From Microbulbifer sp. VAAF005 (GTDB taxonomy: Bacteria; Pseudomonadota; Gammaproteobacteria; Pseudomonadales; Cellvibrionaceae), in the NCBI RefSeq assembly GCF_030012985.1, contig NZ_CP120233.1, positions 3,323,501 to 3,387,500 of the forward strand: a stretch of 64,000 nucleotides of DNA, given 5' to 3'. The notes beneath the pieces were generated by a model that saw only the letters and a list, made by a program, of their open reading frames with translations, did no database searches and was not told where the DNA came from. The position numbers were made by a program, and so were the translations under genes. Positions 50,976 to 60,432 of the stretch are shown one piece after another. Every line of letters begins with the position of its first letter. Position 1 is the stretch's first letter.

Positions 50976-51392
50976 GTGGATTTTCTCGACTTTTTAGCTG
51001 AGCAGTGGCTGTTGGTCGGCCTGCTTGTGGCATTGCTTTACGCATTTGTTTTGACTGAGCGATTCAAGTCTGGCGAGCCGGCATCACTTCATGAAGTGAC
51101 CAAGCTGATCAATAGCGACGGGGCCAAGGTGCTGGATATTCGCGATCGCAGCGAGTTCACTGCCGGTCATATTGTCGACTCCCTGCATATTCCCCACGGG
51201 GATGTGGCTGAGCGCATTGCCGAGCTGGAACCGTTTAAAGATAAGACCATTATTGTCGCTGACAAGATGGGGCAGCACGCAGGTCCGGTGGGGCGCATGC
51301 TGAAACAGAAAGGTTTCCAAGTGCGTCGCCTGCAGGGCGGAATGAGCGAGTGGGCTAACCAGAACCTGCCTGTCGTTAAAGGCAAAGGTTAA
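50976..51392 (+). CDS. Membrane-anchored rhodanese-like protein (YibN type), Cys missing
   Basis: This 138-aa protein has an N-terminal span (WLLVGLLVALLYAFVL) and a cytoplasmic rhodanese fold (KVLDIRDRSEFTAGHIVDS, then GFQVRRLQGGMSEW). The active-site loop reads VADKMGQHAG, so the Cys of sulfurtransferases is absent. It starts at GTG 50976. It precedes grxC and secB, the conserved YibN-grxC-secB order. It is likely a non-catalytic member. Confidence 0.85.
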   Translation: MDFLDFLAEQWLLVGLLVALLYAFVLTERFKSGEPASLHEVTKLINSDGAKVLDIRDRSEFTAGHIVDSLHIPHGDVAERIAELEPFKDKTIIVADKMGQHAGPVGRMLKQKGFQVRRLQGGMSEWANQNLPVVKGKG

Positions 51393-51422
51393 CCTGAAGT
51401 ATAAGTTTGACGGAGTTTTGTC

Positions 51423-51683
51423 ATGCAGAATGTTGTCATTTATACCACCCGTTTCTGCCCCTACTGTATTCGCGCCAAGCAGCTACTGGATAGCAAGGGT
51501 GTCGCTTATCGCGAAATCCCTGTGGACAATAATCCCGGCTTGCGCGCAGAAATGGCTGACAAGGCGGGGCGCCGCTCGGTGCCGCAGATTTGGATTGGCG
51601 ATAAGCATGTAGGTGGTTGCGACGACCTGATGGCGTTGGAGCGCGGTGGCCGACTCGACAAATTGCTGAAAGCAGCGGGATAA
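51423..51683 (+). CDS. grxC: Glutaredoxin 3
   Basis: This 86-aa thiol-disulfide oxidoreductase has the CPYC active site (TTRFCPYCIRAKQLLD), the TVP-like cis-Pro loop SVPQIWIGD, and GGCDDLMAL for glutathione binding. It reduces glutathione-mixed disulfides in the cytoplasm. It lies 30 bases after the rhodanese gene. Confidence 0.96.
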   Translation: MQNVVIYTTRFCPYCIRAKQLLDSKGVAYREIPVDNNPGLRAEMADKAGRRSVPQIWIGDKHVGGCDDLMALERGGRLDKLLKAAG

Positions 51684-51843
51684 GCGGAAAACTGACGCGG
51701 CCGCCAACATGCGGTCCCCAATTTTTGCTATTTATCCGGTCTGGGCCTTGAAACGTTTTATCGAGGCCCCAACTGTTGAGTTATTACCGGAGTCTTTCTC
51801 ACGGAAGGCATCAATAAACTTTTTATAATGAACAGGCTGTAAC

Positions 51844-52335
51844 ATGGCTGAAGAATTAAATGGCGCAGCGGCAAACGCAGAGGCTCCACAAGTACAATTT
51901 GCGATGCAACGCATCTACCTGAAAGACCTCTCCTTCGAAACCCCGATGGGTGCCGAGGTCTTCAAAAAGCAGTGGAAGCCCCAGGTTAATCAGGAGCTGA
52001 ACACCAAGACCGCGAAGATCGAAGACGATCTGTACGAAGTGGCTCTGACCCTGACTATCACCGTAAAGCTGGAAGAAGATACCGCTTTCCTGGTGGAAGT
52101 AAAACAAGCTGGCCTATTCGGTATCAAAGGTCTGGAAGGTCAACAGCTGGCCCAGGCCCTGAATACTGCCTGCCCGCAAATTCTGTTCCCCTACGCTCGC
52201 GAAGTGATCGATAACGCAGTAGTTAAAGGTTCTTTCCCGGCACTGATGTTGCCGCCTGTGAACTTCGACGCTCTGTTCGCTGCTGCCCTCGATAAGGCAC
52301 AGAAAGAAGCAGAAGGCGCTCAAGCGAACGCTTAA
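51844..52335 (+). CDS. secB: Protein-export chaperone SecB
   Basis: This 163-aa tetrameric chaperone keeps preproteins unfolded for SecA. Typical segments are FAMQRIYLKDLSFETPMG near residue 19, LYEVALTLTITVKLE and ACPQILFPYAREVI, with LMLPPVNFDALF before the Ala/Glu tail. It lies 160 bases after grxC. A strong terminator follows. Confidence 0.97.
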   Translation: MAEELNGAAANAEAPQVQFAMQRIYLKDLSFETPMGAEVFKKQWKPQVNQELNTKTAKIEDDLYEVALTLTITVKLEEDTAFLVEVKQAGLFGIKGLEGQQLAQALNTACPQILFPYAREVIDNAVVKGSFPALMLPPVNFDALFAAALDKAQKEAEGAQANA

Positions 52336-52360
52336 TTCGTTTTAGCCCAGCTGGCACGAT

Positions 52361-52390
52361 AAAAAGGTCCCTTAGCGGGGCCTTTTTTTA
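52361..52390 (+). terminator. secB terminator
   Basis: AAAAAGGTCCC-TTAGC-GGGGCCTTTTTTT forms a GC hairpin with seven T, 25 bases after the secB stop. Confidence 0.85.
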
Positions 52391-52468
52391 TATCTGTAAT
52401 CTCCCCGGGGATAGCGTCCATTTTACTGACTATCCCTCCGCAACCGCAGCACAAACCTGGAGCCGCTT

Positions 52469-52921
52469 ATGCAGTGGGATCTGCCAAACCCATTTATCAC
52501 CAAAGTGACGGTTGGCGCCGAACATGTGGATGGTCTGAGTCATGCCAACAATGCGGAATATGTGCGTTGGTGTGAGGCTACCGCCTGGGCGCACAGCGCA
52601 GCCCTGGGTCTGGATGTCACGAATTATCAGCAGCTTGACCGGGGAATGGCAATTCGTCATGGCGAGTATGACTATATACTGGCGGCCAGAGAGGGGGAGG
52701 AATTGCTGTTTGGCACCTGGCTCACTGAGGTGGACGGGCGTCTGAATATGACTCGCCGCTTTCAGGTGTTTCGCGCCGCCGATAAGGCATTGGTATTGCG
52801 GGCCGAATGGCGGATGGTGTGCATTGAGCTTTCCACTGGCAAGCCAAAACGTATGCCGGCGATCTTCAAGGAAATTTACAGTCCGGCAGTGACTGCCCCG
52901 GAGGCTGAAAAAAATGAGTGA
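52469..52921 (+). CDS. Acyl-CoA thioesterase (hotdog fold)
   Basis: This 150-aa 4-HBT-type thioesterase has DGLSHANNAEYVRWCEATAW near residue 22, with the Asp/His/Asn residues that YbgC-like enzymes use, then FGTWLTEVDGRLNMTRRFQV. It would hydrolyse an acyl-CoA in the cytoplasm; chain length is unknown. It overlaps the SDR gene by eight bases, so the two are co-translated and may act on the same lipid pathway. Confidence 0.82.
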   Translation: MQWDLPNPFITKVTVGAEHVDGLSHANNAEYVRWCEATAWAHSAALGLDVTNYQQLDRGMAIRHGEYDYILAAREGEELLFGTWLTEVDGRLNMTRRFQVFRAADKALVLRAEWRMVCIELSTGKPKRMPAIFKEIYSPAVTAPEAEKNE

Positions 52922-53777
52922 AGAGTTTGTATCCCTGACCAACAATTCAGGGGCGCTTAAGGACAAGACCATCTTTATCACTGGTGCCAGTCGCGGCATC
53001 GGCCGGGCGATTGCCCTCAAATGCGCGGCGGATGGTGCCAATATCGTGATTGCCGCTAAGTCGGCAGAGCCACATCCCAAGCTTCCGGGAACCATCTTCT
53101 CGGTGGCGGAGGAAGTGGAGAAAGCCGGCGGCAATGCCCTGGCCCTGCAGGTGGATGTGCGCGATGAGCAGCGAGTAGAGCAGGCTATGTCGGAGGCTGC
53201 CGAAAAATTTGGCGGCATCGACGCTGTGATTAATAATGCGGGCGCGATCAACCTGACCAATGTTGAGTCGACACCACCCAAGCGCTACGACCTGATGCAG
53301 AGTATCAACAGTCGCGCGGTGTATCTCACCGCCCACTTGGCGACTCCCTACCTGAAAAAAGCTGACAACGCCCATATCCTCAGCCTGTGCCCACCGCTGA
53401 ATATCCAGCCCAAGTGGTTGGGGCCCTTCGCTCCTTACGCCCTGTCAAAGTTTGGTATGACCATTCTCAGCCTGGGTTTGGCGGAAGAGCTGCGTGAGGC
53501 GGGGATCAGCGTGAACACCTTGTGGCCGCGCACGCTGGTGGCCACTGCTGCGATTGAGTTTGCGGTGGGTAGTCGCGATATGTTTGAGCAGAGCCGCAAG
53601 CCCTCAATTATGGCCGATGCGGCCTACGAGATACTGACGACTAAAGATGTCGCCTTGAGCGGTCGCCAGCTAATCGATGAAGAGCTGTTGGCAGAGCGCG
53701 GTGTGAAGGATTTCACCGGTTATGCCCACAATCCAGCCAATGCAGACAATTTAACCAAGGATTTATTTCTCGACTGA
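52914..53777 (+). CDS. Short-chain dehydrogenase, HSDL2-like
   Basis: This 287-aa NAD(P)-binding oxidoreductase has the cofactor motif TGASRGIG near residue 25, NNAG near 102, catalytic Ser in ILSLCPP near 160 and YALSKFG near 176. The sequence around GTIFSVAEEVEKAGGNALAL and IQPKWLGPFAPYALS matches the hydroxysteroid dehydrogenase-like 2 subgroup. The substrate is unknown, probably an acyl or lipid carbonyl given its co-translated thioesterase. Confidence 0.88.
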   Translation: MSEEFVSLTNNSGALKDKTIFITGASRGIGRAIALKCAADGANIVIAAKSAEPHPKLPGTIFSVAEEVEKAGGNALALQVDVRDEQRVEQAMSEAAEKFGGIDAVINNAGAINLTNVESTPPKRYDLMQSINSRAVYLTAHLATPYLKKADNAHILSLCPPLNIQPKWLGPFAPYALSKFGMTILSLGLAEELREAGISVNTLWPRTLVATAAIEFAVGSRDMFEQSRKPSIMADAAYEILTTKDVALSGRQLIDEELLAERGVKDFTGYAHNPANADNLTKDLFLD

Positions 53778-53795
53778 CGCTGGCAGGGGGTATTT

Positions 53796-54383
53796 GTGAG
53801 CAGCGACAGCAAATTATTTAAAGACGCTCTCGGTGAAATGGGAGACGTTAAACCGCTGGCGCAGGAGCGCCGCGTCAATTTGCGCAAGGAGCCGAAGCAA
53901 TCTGAGTCTATGTTGCGGGAGCGCCGCGCCGCTGCCACACGACTGACAGAGCGGGAAATGAACCCCCTGTCCGGTGAATATATTGATCTGGTAGAGCCAT
54001 GGGATCCGTTGGAATTCAAGCGCGATGGTGTGCAAAACGGGGTCTATCGCAATTTGCGCCTAGGCAAATACAGCATAGATGCGCGCCTGGATTTACATCG
54101 CCACTCTGTGGAGATGGCGCGCAGGGCCGTGATGGAATTTATCCGTGATTGTGTTGAAGCGGATGTGCGCTGTGCCCTGATTACCCACGGTAAGGGTGAG
54201 GGGCGTAAGCAGCCGGCGTTATTGAAAAGCTGTATCAATCACTGGTTGCCGCAGCTGCACGAAGTACTGGCTTTTCACAGTGCGCAACCCCAACACGGGG
54301 GCTTGGGAGCGACTTATCTGCTGCTGAGAAAGAGTGAACGCAAGCGGCAGGAGAATCTGGAGATACATCAAAGACGCCGTTAA
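53796..54383 (+). CDS. Smr-domain protein (SmrA/YdaL-like)
   Basis: This 195-aa protein has a charged N-terminal region and a C-terminal Smr domain: LDLHRHSVEMARRAV near residue 98, ITHGKGEGR near 127 and HGGLGATYLLL near 167. Smr domains act as structure-specific nucleases. It starts at GTG 53796 with GGGGG upstream, 18 bases after the SDR gene. No MutS part is present. Confidence 0.9.
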   Translation: MSSDSKLFKDALGEMGDVKPLAQERRVNLRKEPKQSESMLRERRAAATRLTEREMNPLSGEYIDLVEPWDPLEFKRDGVQNGVYRNLRLGKYSIDARLDLHRHSVEMARRAVMEFIRDCVEADVRCALITHGKGEGRKQPALLKSCINHWLPQLHEVLAFHSAQPQHGGLGATYLLLRKSERKRQENLEIHQRRR

Positions 54384-54473
54384 GGTTCTTTTGTAACTTT
54401 TCTGTCACTTATGCAAATTAAGATGCGCCGCTGAGGCTTTCCCCTCAAGAGTGCTTTTTTAGACTCCTAAAGC

Positions 54474-55034
54474 TCATCTTTTTGATTCTTCTTGATTGTC
54501 ATTCTGGCGACCCAATGGGTCGCCTTTTTTATAGGGTTGGGCCTGGCGGTAGCTGCGGTCTACTTGTTCAAACTCAATATAGGCACTGCCATCGGTATTG
54601 CTGATCATCATCTTGTTACCCACGATAACAATCAAATCAGACTTTCTCAGGGCATTGAGGTAATCGATCTCCAGTTCATCGCTGGGGTGTGCTCCCCCCA
54701 TGCGCGCAATAGCGGGAATCCGCTCCCAGGTGAAAGCACCGCTGCTAGTGAGAGAAAATCGCCCCAAGTACGGATTGGTGCCACTGTTGCCCCTAACGTA
54801 ACCAAATTGATCGCATTTGAAAAAGGGTCTATCCCGCCAAAACCTGCTCCAGCTCAGGGTTGAATCATAAGTGCGCCCGGAGTAGTACAAGCTCGATAGC
54901 ACCCACTCGTGCTCACAGGCAGACCAAGCCGATCGTTGGAGTTGGGGAATAGGGGGATTGGGGGTGCTGCAGCCTGCAAGCACCAGGTTGCATACGATAA
55001 TACTCAGTAGTAAGTAAAAAGCACGACGTGGCAT
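54474..55034 (-). CDS. Lipoprotein, META/HslJ-like
   Basis: This 186-aa protein has a lipoprotein signal (LLLSIIVCNLVLAGC, Cys at about residue 22). The domain resembles the META/HslJ fold: a small beta barrel with KCDQFGYVRGNSGTNPYLGRF and SSGAFTWERIPAIARMGG. It pairs with the similar gene at 55099. HslJ-type proteins are associated with stress or drug tolerance, but this function is not demonstrated here. Confidence 0.7.
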   Translation of the reverse strand: MPRRAFYLLLSIIVCNLVLAGCSTPNPPIPQLQRSAWSACEHEWVLSSLYYSGRTYDSTLSWSRFWRDRPFFKCDQFGYVRGNSGTNPYLGRFSLTSSGAFTWERIPAIARMGGAHPSDELEIDYLNALRKSDLIVIVGNKMMISNTDGSAYIEFEQVDRSYRQAQPYKKGDPLGRQNDNQEESKR

Positions 55035-55098
55035 GATGTCGTTCTCATTGATTTTGCGACATTTAACCTAAAAATTTACAGGTCTTCTGTGGCGGCGT

Positions 55099-55572
55099 TC
55101 AAGGTCCGGCCTTTACGTATTCTATATAGATATCACCGGAGGGGTCACGAAGTATCAAACGATTCCCGCGCGATTTGGTAAATGCCTGGCGAGTGGCGGC
55201 GAGGGCACCGAGGTAGGCATGCTCTTGCCGCAGCAAGGGTTCGGGGCCGCCCATCTTGGTAGAGACAAAGCTGGAGGTATCCCAAAGTAACTGCCCGTTA
55301 TCGGTTACCTGCACCTCTCCCCGATAGGTGTTTATGCCACTCCTCCCCATGACATTGCCTTGGAGATTGCACACAAAGGTAAAGTCCGCAGGCCTCTGGA
55401 TGTCGACCACCTCACCATTGACGCGCAGGCGCACCAGCTGCCACTTCTTACCACAGACTGCTCCCATACTGCCTGAGGATTGAACAACTTGGGCTTCTTC
55501 TATTCGGTTTGTTAGACATCCGCCGACAACTAATAGGGCTCCCAGAAGCCATATTTGTACCAACCTACTCAT
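55099..55572 (-). CDS. Lipoprotein, META/HslJ-like
   Basis: This 157-aa lipoprotein (LGALLVVGGC, Cys near residue 18) has a META-type domain: WQLVRLRVNGEVV, FTFVCNLQGNVMGRSGINTYRG, LLWDTSSFVSTKMGG and the C-terminal GDIYIEYVKAG. It shares the GNxxGxSGxNxYxG and K/RMGG marks with the gene at 54474, so the two are diverged tandem paralogs. ATG 55572 gives the proper signal. Confidence 0.75.
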   Translation of the reverse strand: MSRLVQIWLLGALLVVGGCLTNRIEEAQVVQSSGSMGAVCGKKWQLVRLRVNGEVVDIQRPADFTFVCNLQGNVMGRSGINTYRGEVQVTDNGQLLWDTSSFVSTKMGGPEPLLRQEHAYLGALAATRQAFTKSRGNRLILRDPSGDIYIEYVKAGP

Positions 55573-55749
55573 CGACGAATAACTCCCAAACACAAACCCT
55601 TCTCCAGCCCACACCCAAGCCAGCCACTTTTCGGCTTTCACAAAAGCTTAGTTGTTGGCTGCCGTGACGAGACGACAGCAGTGACAAGCTATGCTTGCAC
55701 TGATGTAAAAAAATAGTATTTGGCCATCGATTAAAGGACGGTCGTCGAT

Positions 55750-57186
55750 ATGATCAGGCGCACCAAAATTGTTGCCACCCTGGGTCCAGCTACCGATAAA
55801 GAAGAAACACTTCGGCAATTAATCAAGGCCGGTGTGGATATGGTTCGCCTGAACTTCTCTCATGGAAAAATTGATGATCACAGGCGCCGGGCAAAATTTG
55901 TCCGCGAGGAAGCCGAGCGTCAGTGCAGACATATTGCCCTGCTGGGAGATTTGCAGGGGCCCAAAATTCGTGTCGGAAAATTCACTGATGGGCGTATATA
56001 TCTGCGCAAAGGTGAAGAATTTATTTTGGACCCGGATTGGGATAAAGATAGTGGCAGTCCTGAAGGTGTCTGGGTTGATTATGAAGCACTCGCAGAAGAC
56101 TGTAATGAGGGAGACCGCCTGTTACTGGATGACGGCCGATTGAGTTTGCGCATCAAAAAAATTATTGGTCTGTCGTTAAAAACTGAAGTTGAAAATGGTG
56201 GCTGGTTATCTGATAGAAAGGGAATAAATAAGCAGGGAGGTGGCCTTACTGCGCCGGCACTGACAGAAAAAGACCACCGGGATATCAAAGTTGCCGCCGA
56301 GTTACAGGTAGATTATTTAGCCGTTTCTTTCCCTCGCGATGCTCGCGATATTCACAAAGCGAGAAAGTTACTCAGAGAGGCGGGTGGCACAGCACATATT
56401 ATTGCCAAAATTGAAAGGGCTGAAGCGGTATCCAATGATGCTCGCCTGGAGAAGCTCATCTTGGCCAGTGATGCCATTATGGTAGCGCGCGGTGATCTCG
56501 CCGTGGAGATTGGTGATGCAGAATTAATGGGGGTACAAAAACATTTAATCAGCTATGCCCGCTATCTCAATCGGGTAGTTATTACTGCGACACAAATGAT
56601 GGAGTCGATGATTTCGAGTCCGGTACCTACTCGAGCAGAAGTCTGCGATGTGGCGAATGCAGTACTGGATGGTACTGATGCGGTAATGTTATCTGCTGAG
56701 ACAGCGGCAGGTGAATATCCTATTGAAACCGTTAAGCATATGGCTGAAGTGATTCTTGGGGCAGAAAAACACCGTAAAATTTATTCCACGCCGGAAAGCC
56801 TTCGCGGCGATTACCCTGCGGGTGATGCGTGTATCGCCATGGCCGCCATGATCATCGCGAATCATTGCCGAGAAATTAAAGCCATTATTTGCCAGACCGA
56901 AACTGGAAATACTGCGTTATTGATGTCGAGAGTATGTGCATTAATTCCTATTTACGCTTTTTGTCGGCACCAAAAGTGCTGCAATCGTGTAGCCCTCTAC
57001 AGCGGCGTTGACCCCGTATTAATGGATGTATCCAACATGGACGGCCCGCTGCGAGATCAAAAAGCAATTTCTTATTTATTGGATCAGGAACTGCTAATTT
57101 CAGGGGACTTCGTGTTGATATCCCGGGGCTATCAACAGGATATTGGTGGTCACACCGATACCCTGCGTATTGTCCGCGTGCCCTGA
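55750..57186 (+). CDS. pyk: Pyruvate kinase
   Basis: This 478-aa enzyme converts PEP and ADP to pyruvate and ATP. Signatures are RRTKIVATLGPATD at the start, VRLNFSHG near residue 33, GDLQGPKIRVG near 72, IIAKIERAEAV near 220, MVARGDLAVEIG near 250 and TATQMMESM. The cation and Mg sites are typical of the bacterial PykA-type. The C-terminal regulatory domain ends GYQQDIGGHTDTLRIVRV. It is alone, with small lipoprotein genes downstream on the other strand. Confidence 0.97.
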   Translation: MIRRTKIVATLGPATDKEETLRQLIKAGVDMVRLNFSHGKIDDHRRRAKFVREEAERQCRHIALLGDLQGPKIRVGKFTDGRIYLRKGEEFILDPDWDKDSGSPEGVWVDYEALAEDCNEGDRLLLDDGRLSLRIKKIIGLSLKTEVENGGWLSDRKGINKQGGGLTAPALTEKDHRDIKVAAELQVDYLAVSFPRDARDIHKARKLLREAGGTAHIIAKIERAEAVSNDARLEKLILASDAIMVARGDLAVEIGDAELMGVQKHLISYARYLNRVVITATQMMESMISSPVPTRAEVCDVANAVLDGTDAVMLSAETAAGEYPIETVKHMAEVILGAEKHRKIYSTPESLRGDYPAGDACIAMAAMIIANHCREIKAIICQTETGNTALLMSRVCALIPIYAFCRHQKCCNRVALYSGVDPVLMDVSNMDGPLRDQKAISYLLDQELLISGDFVLISRGYQQDIGGHTDTLRIVRVP

Positions 57187-57226
57187 TACAAACGATTAAA
57201 TTAAAAATTTTCACAGTGCAAATAAC

Positions 57227-57394
57227 TTACCCCGCACGAACACATCTAACTAGTACCTTGGTCTCCAATTCCTGCTCAACACAGCGAAACTTCTGCCCGT
57301 CAAGGGTTAATGACTTTGGGCTTCCCTGGGGCGCGGTTGTCGAACAACCGGCAACTCCTGTCGCCAGGGCCACGGCAAGCAGAATAAGTAACAT
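57227..57394 (-). CDS. Small lipoprotein (55 aa)
   Basis: From ATG 57394 the minus strand encodes MLLILLAVALATGVAGCSTT with a perfect lipobox (GVAGC, Cys17), followed by SLTLDGQKFRCVEQ, LETKVLVRCVRAG and TAA. A GTG three codons before, at 57403, sits behind AGAGG and may be the true start. The mature 39-residue peptide has two Cys that could form a disulfide. It is convergent with pyk. The family is unknown, but signal, lipobox and ribosome site support it. Confidence 0.65.
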   Translation of the reverse strand: MLLILLAVALATGVAGCSTTAPQGSPKSLTLDGQKFRCVEQELETKVLVRCVRAG

Positions 57395-57643
57395 TTTCTG
57401 CACCGCAGTTACCTCTTTGAGTAGTGTGAGTGACGCATTCCCGAATAACTTGTTTATTCAGGGTAGAGGTAATAGCCGTCATTGAGATGTATAGCGCGCC
57501 AATTTGTTAAAAGTGGCGACAGTGATATTGGAGGGAGAAGGCTAATTAAACGGACGGTTGTATTGAGGTTGGCGATTAACTACCCCCGCTGCGTTTTTTG
57601 ATGGTTTGCTACAGCGGGGTTAGTTACCTAATAAAGCTTGGAG

Positions 57644-58144
57644 TTAGCGTCTACCGCGATGGTGTCCACCGCGAACACGATAGTGGCCTCTATGGCCCCG
57701 GTAGCCGCGATAACCGCCGCGGTGATAACTTCTATAGCCTCGGTGATGGGCCCGGTAGCGGGCATGGGGCGACCGAGGGTAATAGAAACGGTTGTAGTAG
57801 GGCATTCCGCGATAGTAATAGCGAGCCCGGTAGCGAGGGTGGCCGCGGAATGATGCGGATCGGTAACTGGCGTAGCCACCGCGGTAATAATAGGTATTCA
57901 CCGGTGTGAAACCAACGGTTTGGTAAACCGGTGTCCTGTAGGAAGTTAAATAGACATTACTCGAAGCGTAATAGTTGGGCGTGGCATAGGGATAAGCGTA
58001 GGAGGAGGTGTAAGCGACTTGCCCTCCACTTGGGCCACCGTAACTGGTGTAGGTGGTGTAGTAACCATCGGTGGCACAGGCACCCAGGGCTAGGGCTGTG
58101 CACACCGTGGCGGTGAGAATCACCGTTTTTACAGCTCTATTCAT
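57644..58144 (-). CDS. Lipoprotein with Tyr/Arg/Gly/His-rich tail
   Basis: This 166-aa lipoprotein (signal MNRAVKTVILTATVCTALA, lipobox LGAC, Cys near 22) has a Tyr/Ser-rich first half and a strongly biased second half of Arg, Tyr, Gly and His (YRGMPYYNRFYYP, HRGYRSYHRGGYRGYRGHRG). The frame at 58198 adds only unlikely codons, so ATG 58144 is used. No domain is recognised. The low-complexity basic tail may bind a surface polymer (speculative). Confidence 0.65.
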   Translation of the reverse strand: MNRAVKTVILTATVCTALALGACATDGYYTTYTSYGGPSGGQVAYTSSYAYPYATPNYYASSNVYLTSYRTPVYQTVGFTPVNTYYYRGGYASYRSASFRGHPRYRARYYYRGMPYYNRFYYPRSPHARYRAHHRGYRSYHRGGYRGYRGHRGHYRVRGGHHRGRR

Positions 58145-58239
58145 AGTGCTTTCTCCGGTAAGTGGAATTTCCCCCCGGAGAGGCCCGGCAGGGGCCAAGC
58201 CCCTAGGCGCGCCAACTAGGCGAGCACAGAATCTCAGAC

Positions 58240-58572
58240 TTAGTAAGGTCTTGCGCGCGGCGGTGGATCGACAATTTGATACTGGGTATTTACAACCGCA
58301 GGCGGTCTCAGGCGATAAAAGTTGCCGTCCCAGTAGAAGTTACAGTGCTGCATATTGTGACAGGTGCCATCCGGGTGGCAGTGGGCATAGCGGCCACGCA
58401 GGTTGTAATACGTCTTGTTGTAATAAGGGCTGTATCCGTAATAACTGGCGGAACAATCGTTGCCTCCGCAGGGATAGCCGGATGTTCCATTACAGGCCGA
58501 TAGAGCCAGTCCTGCTGCGATGGCGAGCGCACAACCTGAGCCTCGCAGCAATCTAGTGGGCAGCGGTTTCAT
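58240..58572 (-). CDS. Small Cys/Tyr-rich lipoprotein
   Basis: This 110-aa lipoprotein (signal ALAIAAGLALSAC with lipobox Cys near 27) has a mature region with Cys in PCGGNDCSA and CHPDGTCHNMQHCNF and many Tyr. It probably has two disulfides. It is adjacent to the other Tyr-rich lipoprotein on the same strand, probably functionally paired. ATG 58572 fits the signal peptide better than 58584. Confidence 0.65.
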   Translation of the reverse strand: MKPLPTRLLRGSGCALAIAAGLALSACNGTSGYPCGGNDCSASYYGYSPYYNKTYYNLRGRYAHCHPDGTCHNMQHCNFYWDGNFYRLRPPAVVNTQYQIVDPPPRARPY

Positions 58573-58852
58573 CAAGACCTCCACACCTATTGGCGGGTAA
58601 CACTTCTACATTCAGCCTAGCATTTTTGGCGCGTGAATCATCACGGGGCAGAGTAAATGTTCTAGCAAAGCTGAATACCGAGGCAGGTCTGTATTGGTTG
58701 ATGGAAACTCTTCAGTTTCAATTTGATAGACCCACTTGTTCGGAGTCAAAAAAGGTAAGGTCGGCAGGCGGGTGAAACCACTAAAAATTCGCACATTGTG
58801 AGAAAAATGGTTCTCTCGCAATGCGCGAATCAAGCCATGAAGTTTTTTTAAC

Positions 58853-60403
58853 CTAGTGACTGCTGGGCAGAAGGTTGGGGTTTATTGACTCTAAGTAGGC
58901 GCCGCTGCTCAGCAACTGCTTTGCCTCTTCAATATCCGGGGCAAAGTAGCGGTCCTTGTCATAGAAAGGTACTCGGGCGCGAAGTTTTGCCTTGGCGGCC
59001 TCCAGTTTTTCCGTGGATTTTAACGGCGCGCGGAAATCCAGTCCCTGACAGGCAGCGAGTAGCTCCACCGCCAGGATGCCACAGGTATTGTCGGCCATAT
59101 CCCGCAGGCGACGGCCAGCAAAGGTGGCCATGGATACATGGTCTTCCTGGTTGGCGGAGGTGGGCAGTGAGTCCACGCAGGCTGGGTGCGCCATGGATTT
59201 GTTCTCACTGGCAAGCGCCGCTGAGGTGACCTGGGCGATCATAAAGCCGGAGTTCACCCCGCCATTTTCCACCAGGAAAGGAGGCAGGCCCGATAGGTTG
59301 CTGTCTATCAACAGGGCCATGCGACGCTCGGATAGGGAGCCGATTTCTGCCAATGCCAGCGCCAGGTTGTCGGCGACCATAGCAACAGGCTCCGCGTGGA
59401 AGTTACCGCCGGAAATAATGTCGGAGTTATCCGGATTTTCCTCGTCGGTAAATACCAGCGGGTTATCAGAAACACCATTTGCCTCGGCCAACAATACTTC
59501 GGCAGCGAAGCGCATCTGCTGCAGACAGGCACCCATTACCTGGGGCTGACAGCGCAGGGAGTAGGGGTCCTGCACTTTTTCACAGAACTGGTGGGAATCA
59601 CCGATCTGGCTGGTCTCACCGAGCAGGTCCCGATAAATTGCCGCTACGTCGCGCTGAGCCTGTTGGCCGCGGGCGTTGTGAATACGATCATCGAAGGGGC
59701 GGCGTGAGCCCTTGGCGGCTTCCAGAGTAATAGCACCGGTTACCAGGGCGCCGGCGAACAAGTCTTCACTGGCGAACAGGCCGAGCAGGGCAAAGGCGGT
59801 AGAAGCCTGGGTGCCGTTTAGCAGGGCGAGGCCTTCTTTGGGGGCCAGGGTGATGGGCTCAAGCCCCGCGGCTTTGAGGCCTTCGTGAGCACTCTTGCGC
59901 TCGCCCTTGATAAATACTTCCCCTTCACCGAGAAGTACCACGCTCATATGAGCCAGGGGCGCCAAATCGCCAGAAGCGCCGACAGAACCTTTCTCAGGGA
60001 TAGCGGGGTAGACACTGGCATTGACCAGTTGCATTAAAGCTTCGATAACCTGTGGGCGCACACCGGAGAAGCCGCGCGCGAGCGAATTGATTTTCAACAC
60101 CATCAGCAGACGCACGGTGGCTTCACTCATAAAATTGCCGGTACCGGCGGCATGGCTCAGTACAATAGCGCGCTGCAGGTTTTCCAGGTCGTGCTTTTCA
60201 ATGCGGGTGTTGGCCAATAAACCAAAACCGGTATTAATTCCGTAAACTGTGCGCCCCTCGGTAATAACCTGGGCAACAGTGTGGGCAGAGGCTTCAATAG
60301 CGGGGTAGGCGCTTTTCGCCAGGGACAGCTGCACCGACTCGCGGGCTACGCGGCGCAGTTGCGCAAGGCTCAATTGACCGGGATCGATTTCCAATTGATA
60401 CAT
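58853..60403 (-). CDS. hutH: Histidine ammonia-lyase HutH
   Basis: This 516-aa enzyme converts histidine to urocanate and ammonia. The MIO cofactor forms from Ala-Ser-Gly in [17 protein letters not shown] near residue 145. [17 protein letters not shown] near 52 and [17 protein letters not shown] near 275 are typical. ATG 60403 ([13 protein letters not shown]) is chosen by family length. The open frame to 60583 runs through the MITE-like element upstream and is not likely translated. Confidence 0.97.
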   Translation of the reverse strand: MYQLEIDPGQLSLAQLRRVARESVQLSLAKSAYPAIEASAHTVAQVITEGRTVYGINTGFGLLANTRIEKHDLENLQRAIVLSHAAGTGNFMSEATVRLLMVLKINSLARGFSGVRPQVIEALMQLVNASVYPAIPEKGSVGASGDLAPLAHMSVVLLGEGEVFIKGERKSAHEGLKAAGLEPITLAPKEGLALLNGTQASTAFALLGLFASEDLFAGALVTGAITLEAAKGSRRPFDDRIHNARGQQAQRDVAAIYRDLLGETSQIGDSHQFCEKVQDPYSLRCQPQVMGACLQQMRFAAEVLLAEANGVSDNPLVFTDEENPDNSDIISGGNFHAEPVAMVADNLALALAEIGSLSERRMALLIDSNLSGLPPFLVENGGVNSGFMIAQVTSAALASENKSMAHPACVDSLPTSANQEDHVSMATFAGRRLRDMADNTCGILAVELLAACQGLDFRAPLKSTEKLEAAKAKLRARVPFYDKDRYFAPDIEEAKQLLSSGAYLESINPNLLPSSH

Positions 60404-60432
60404 AAATTCATTCACCAAAAAATATTTACTGC

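Noticed and set aside
58590..58833. Short open frames on both strands between the lipoprotein genes and hutH
   Set aside because: No ribosome site, no motif, and they overlap each other antisense.
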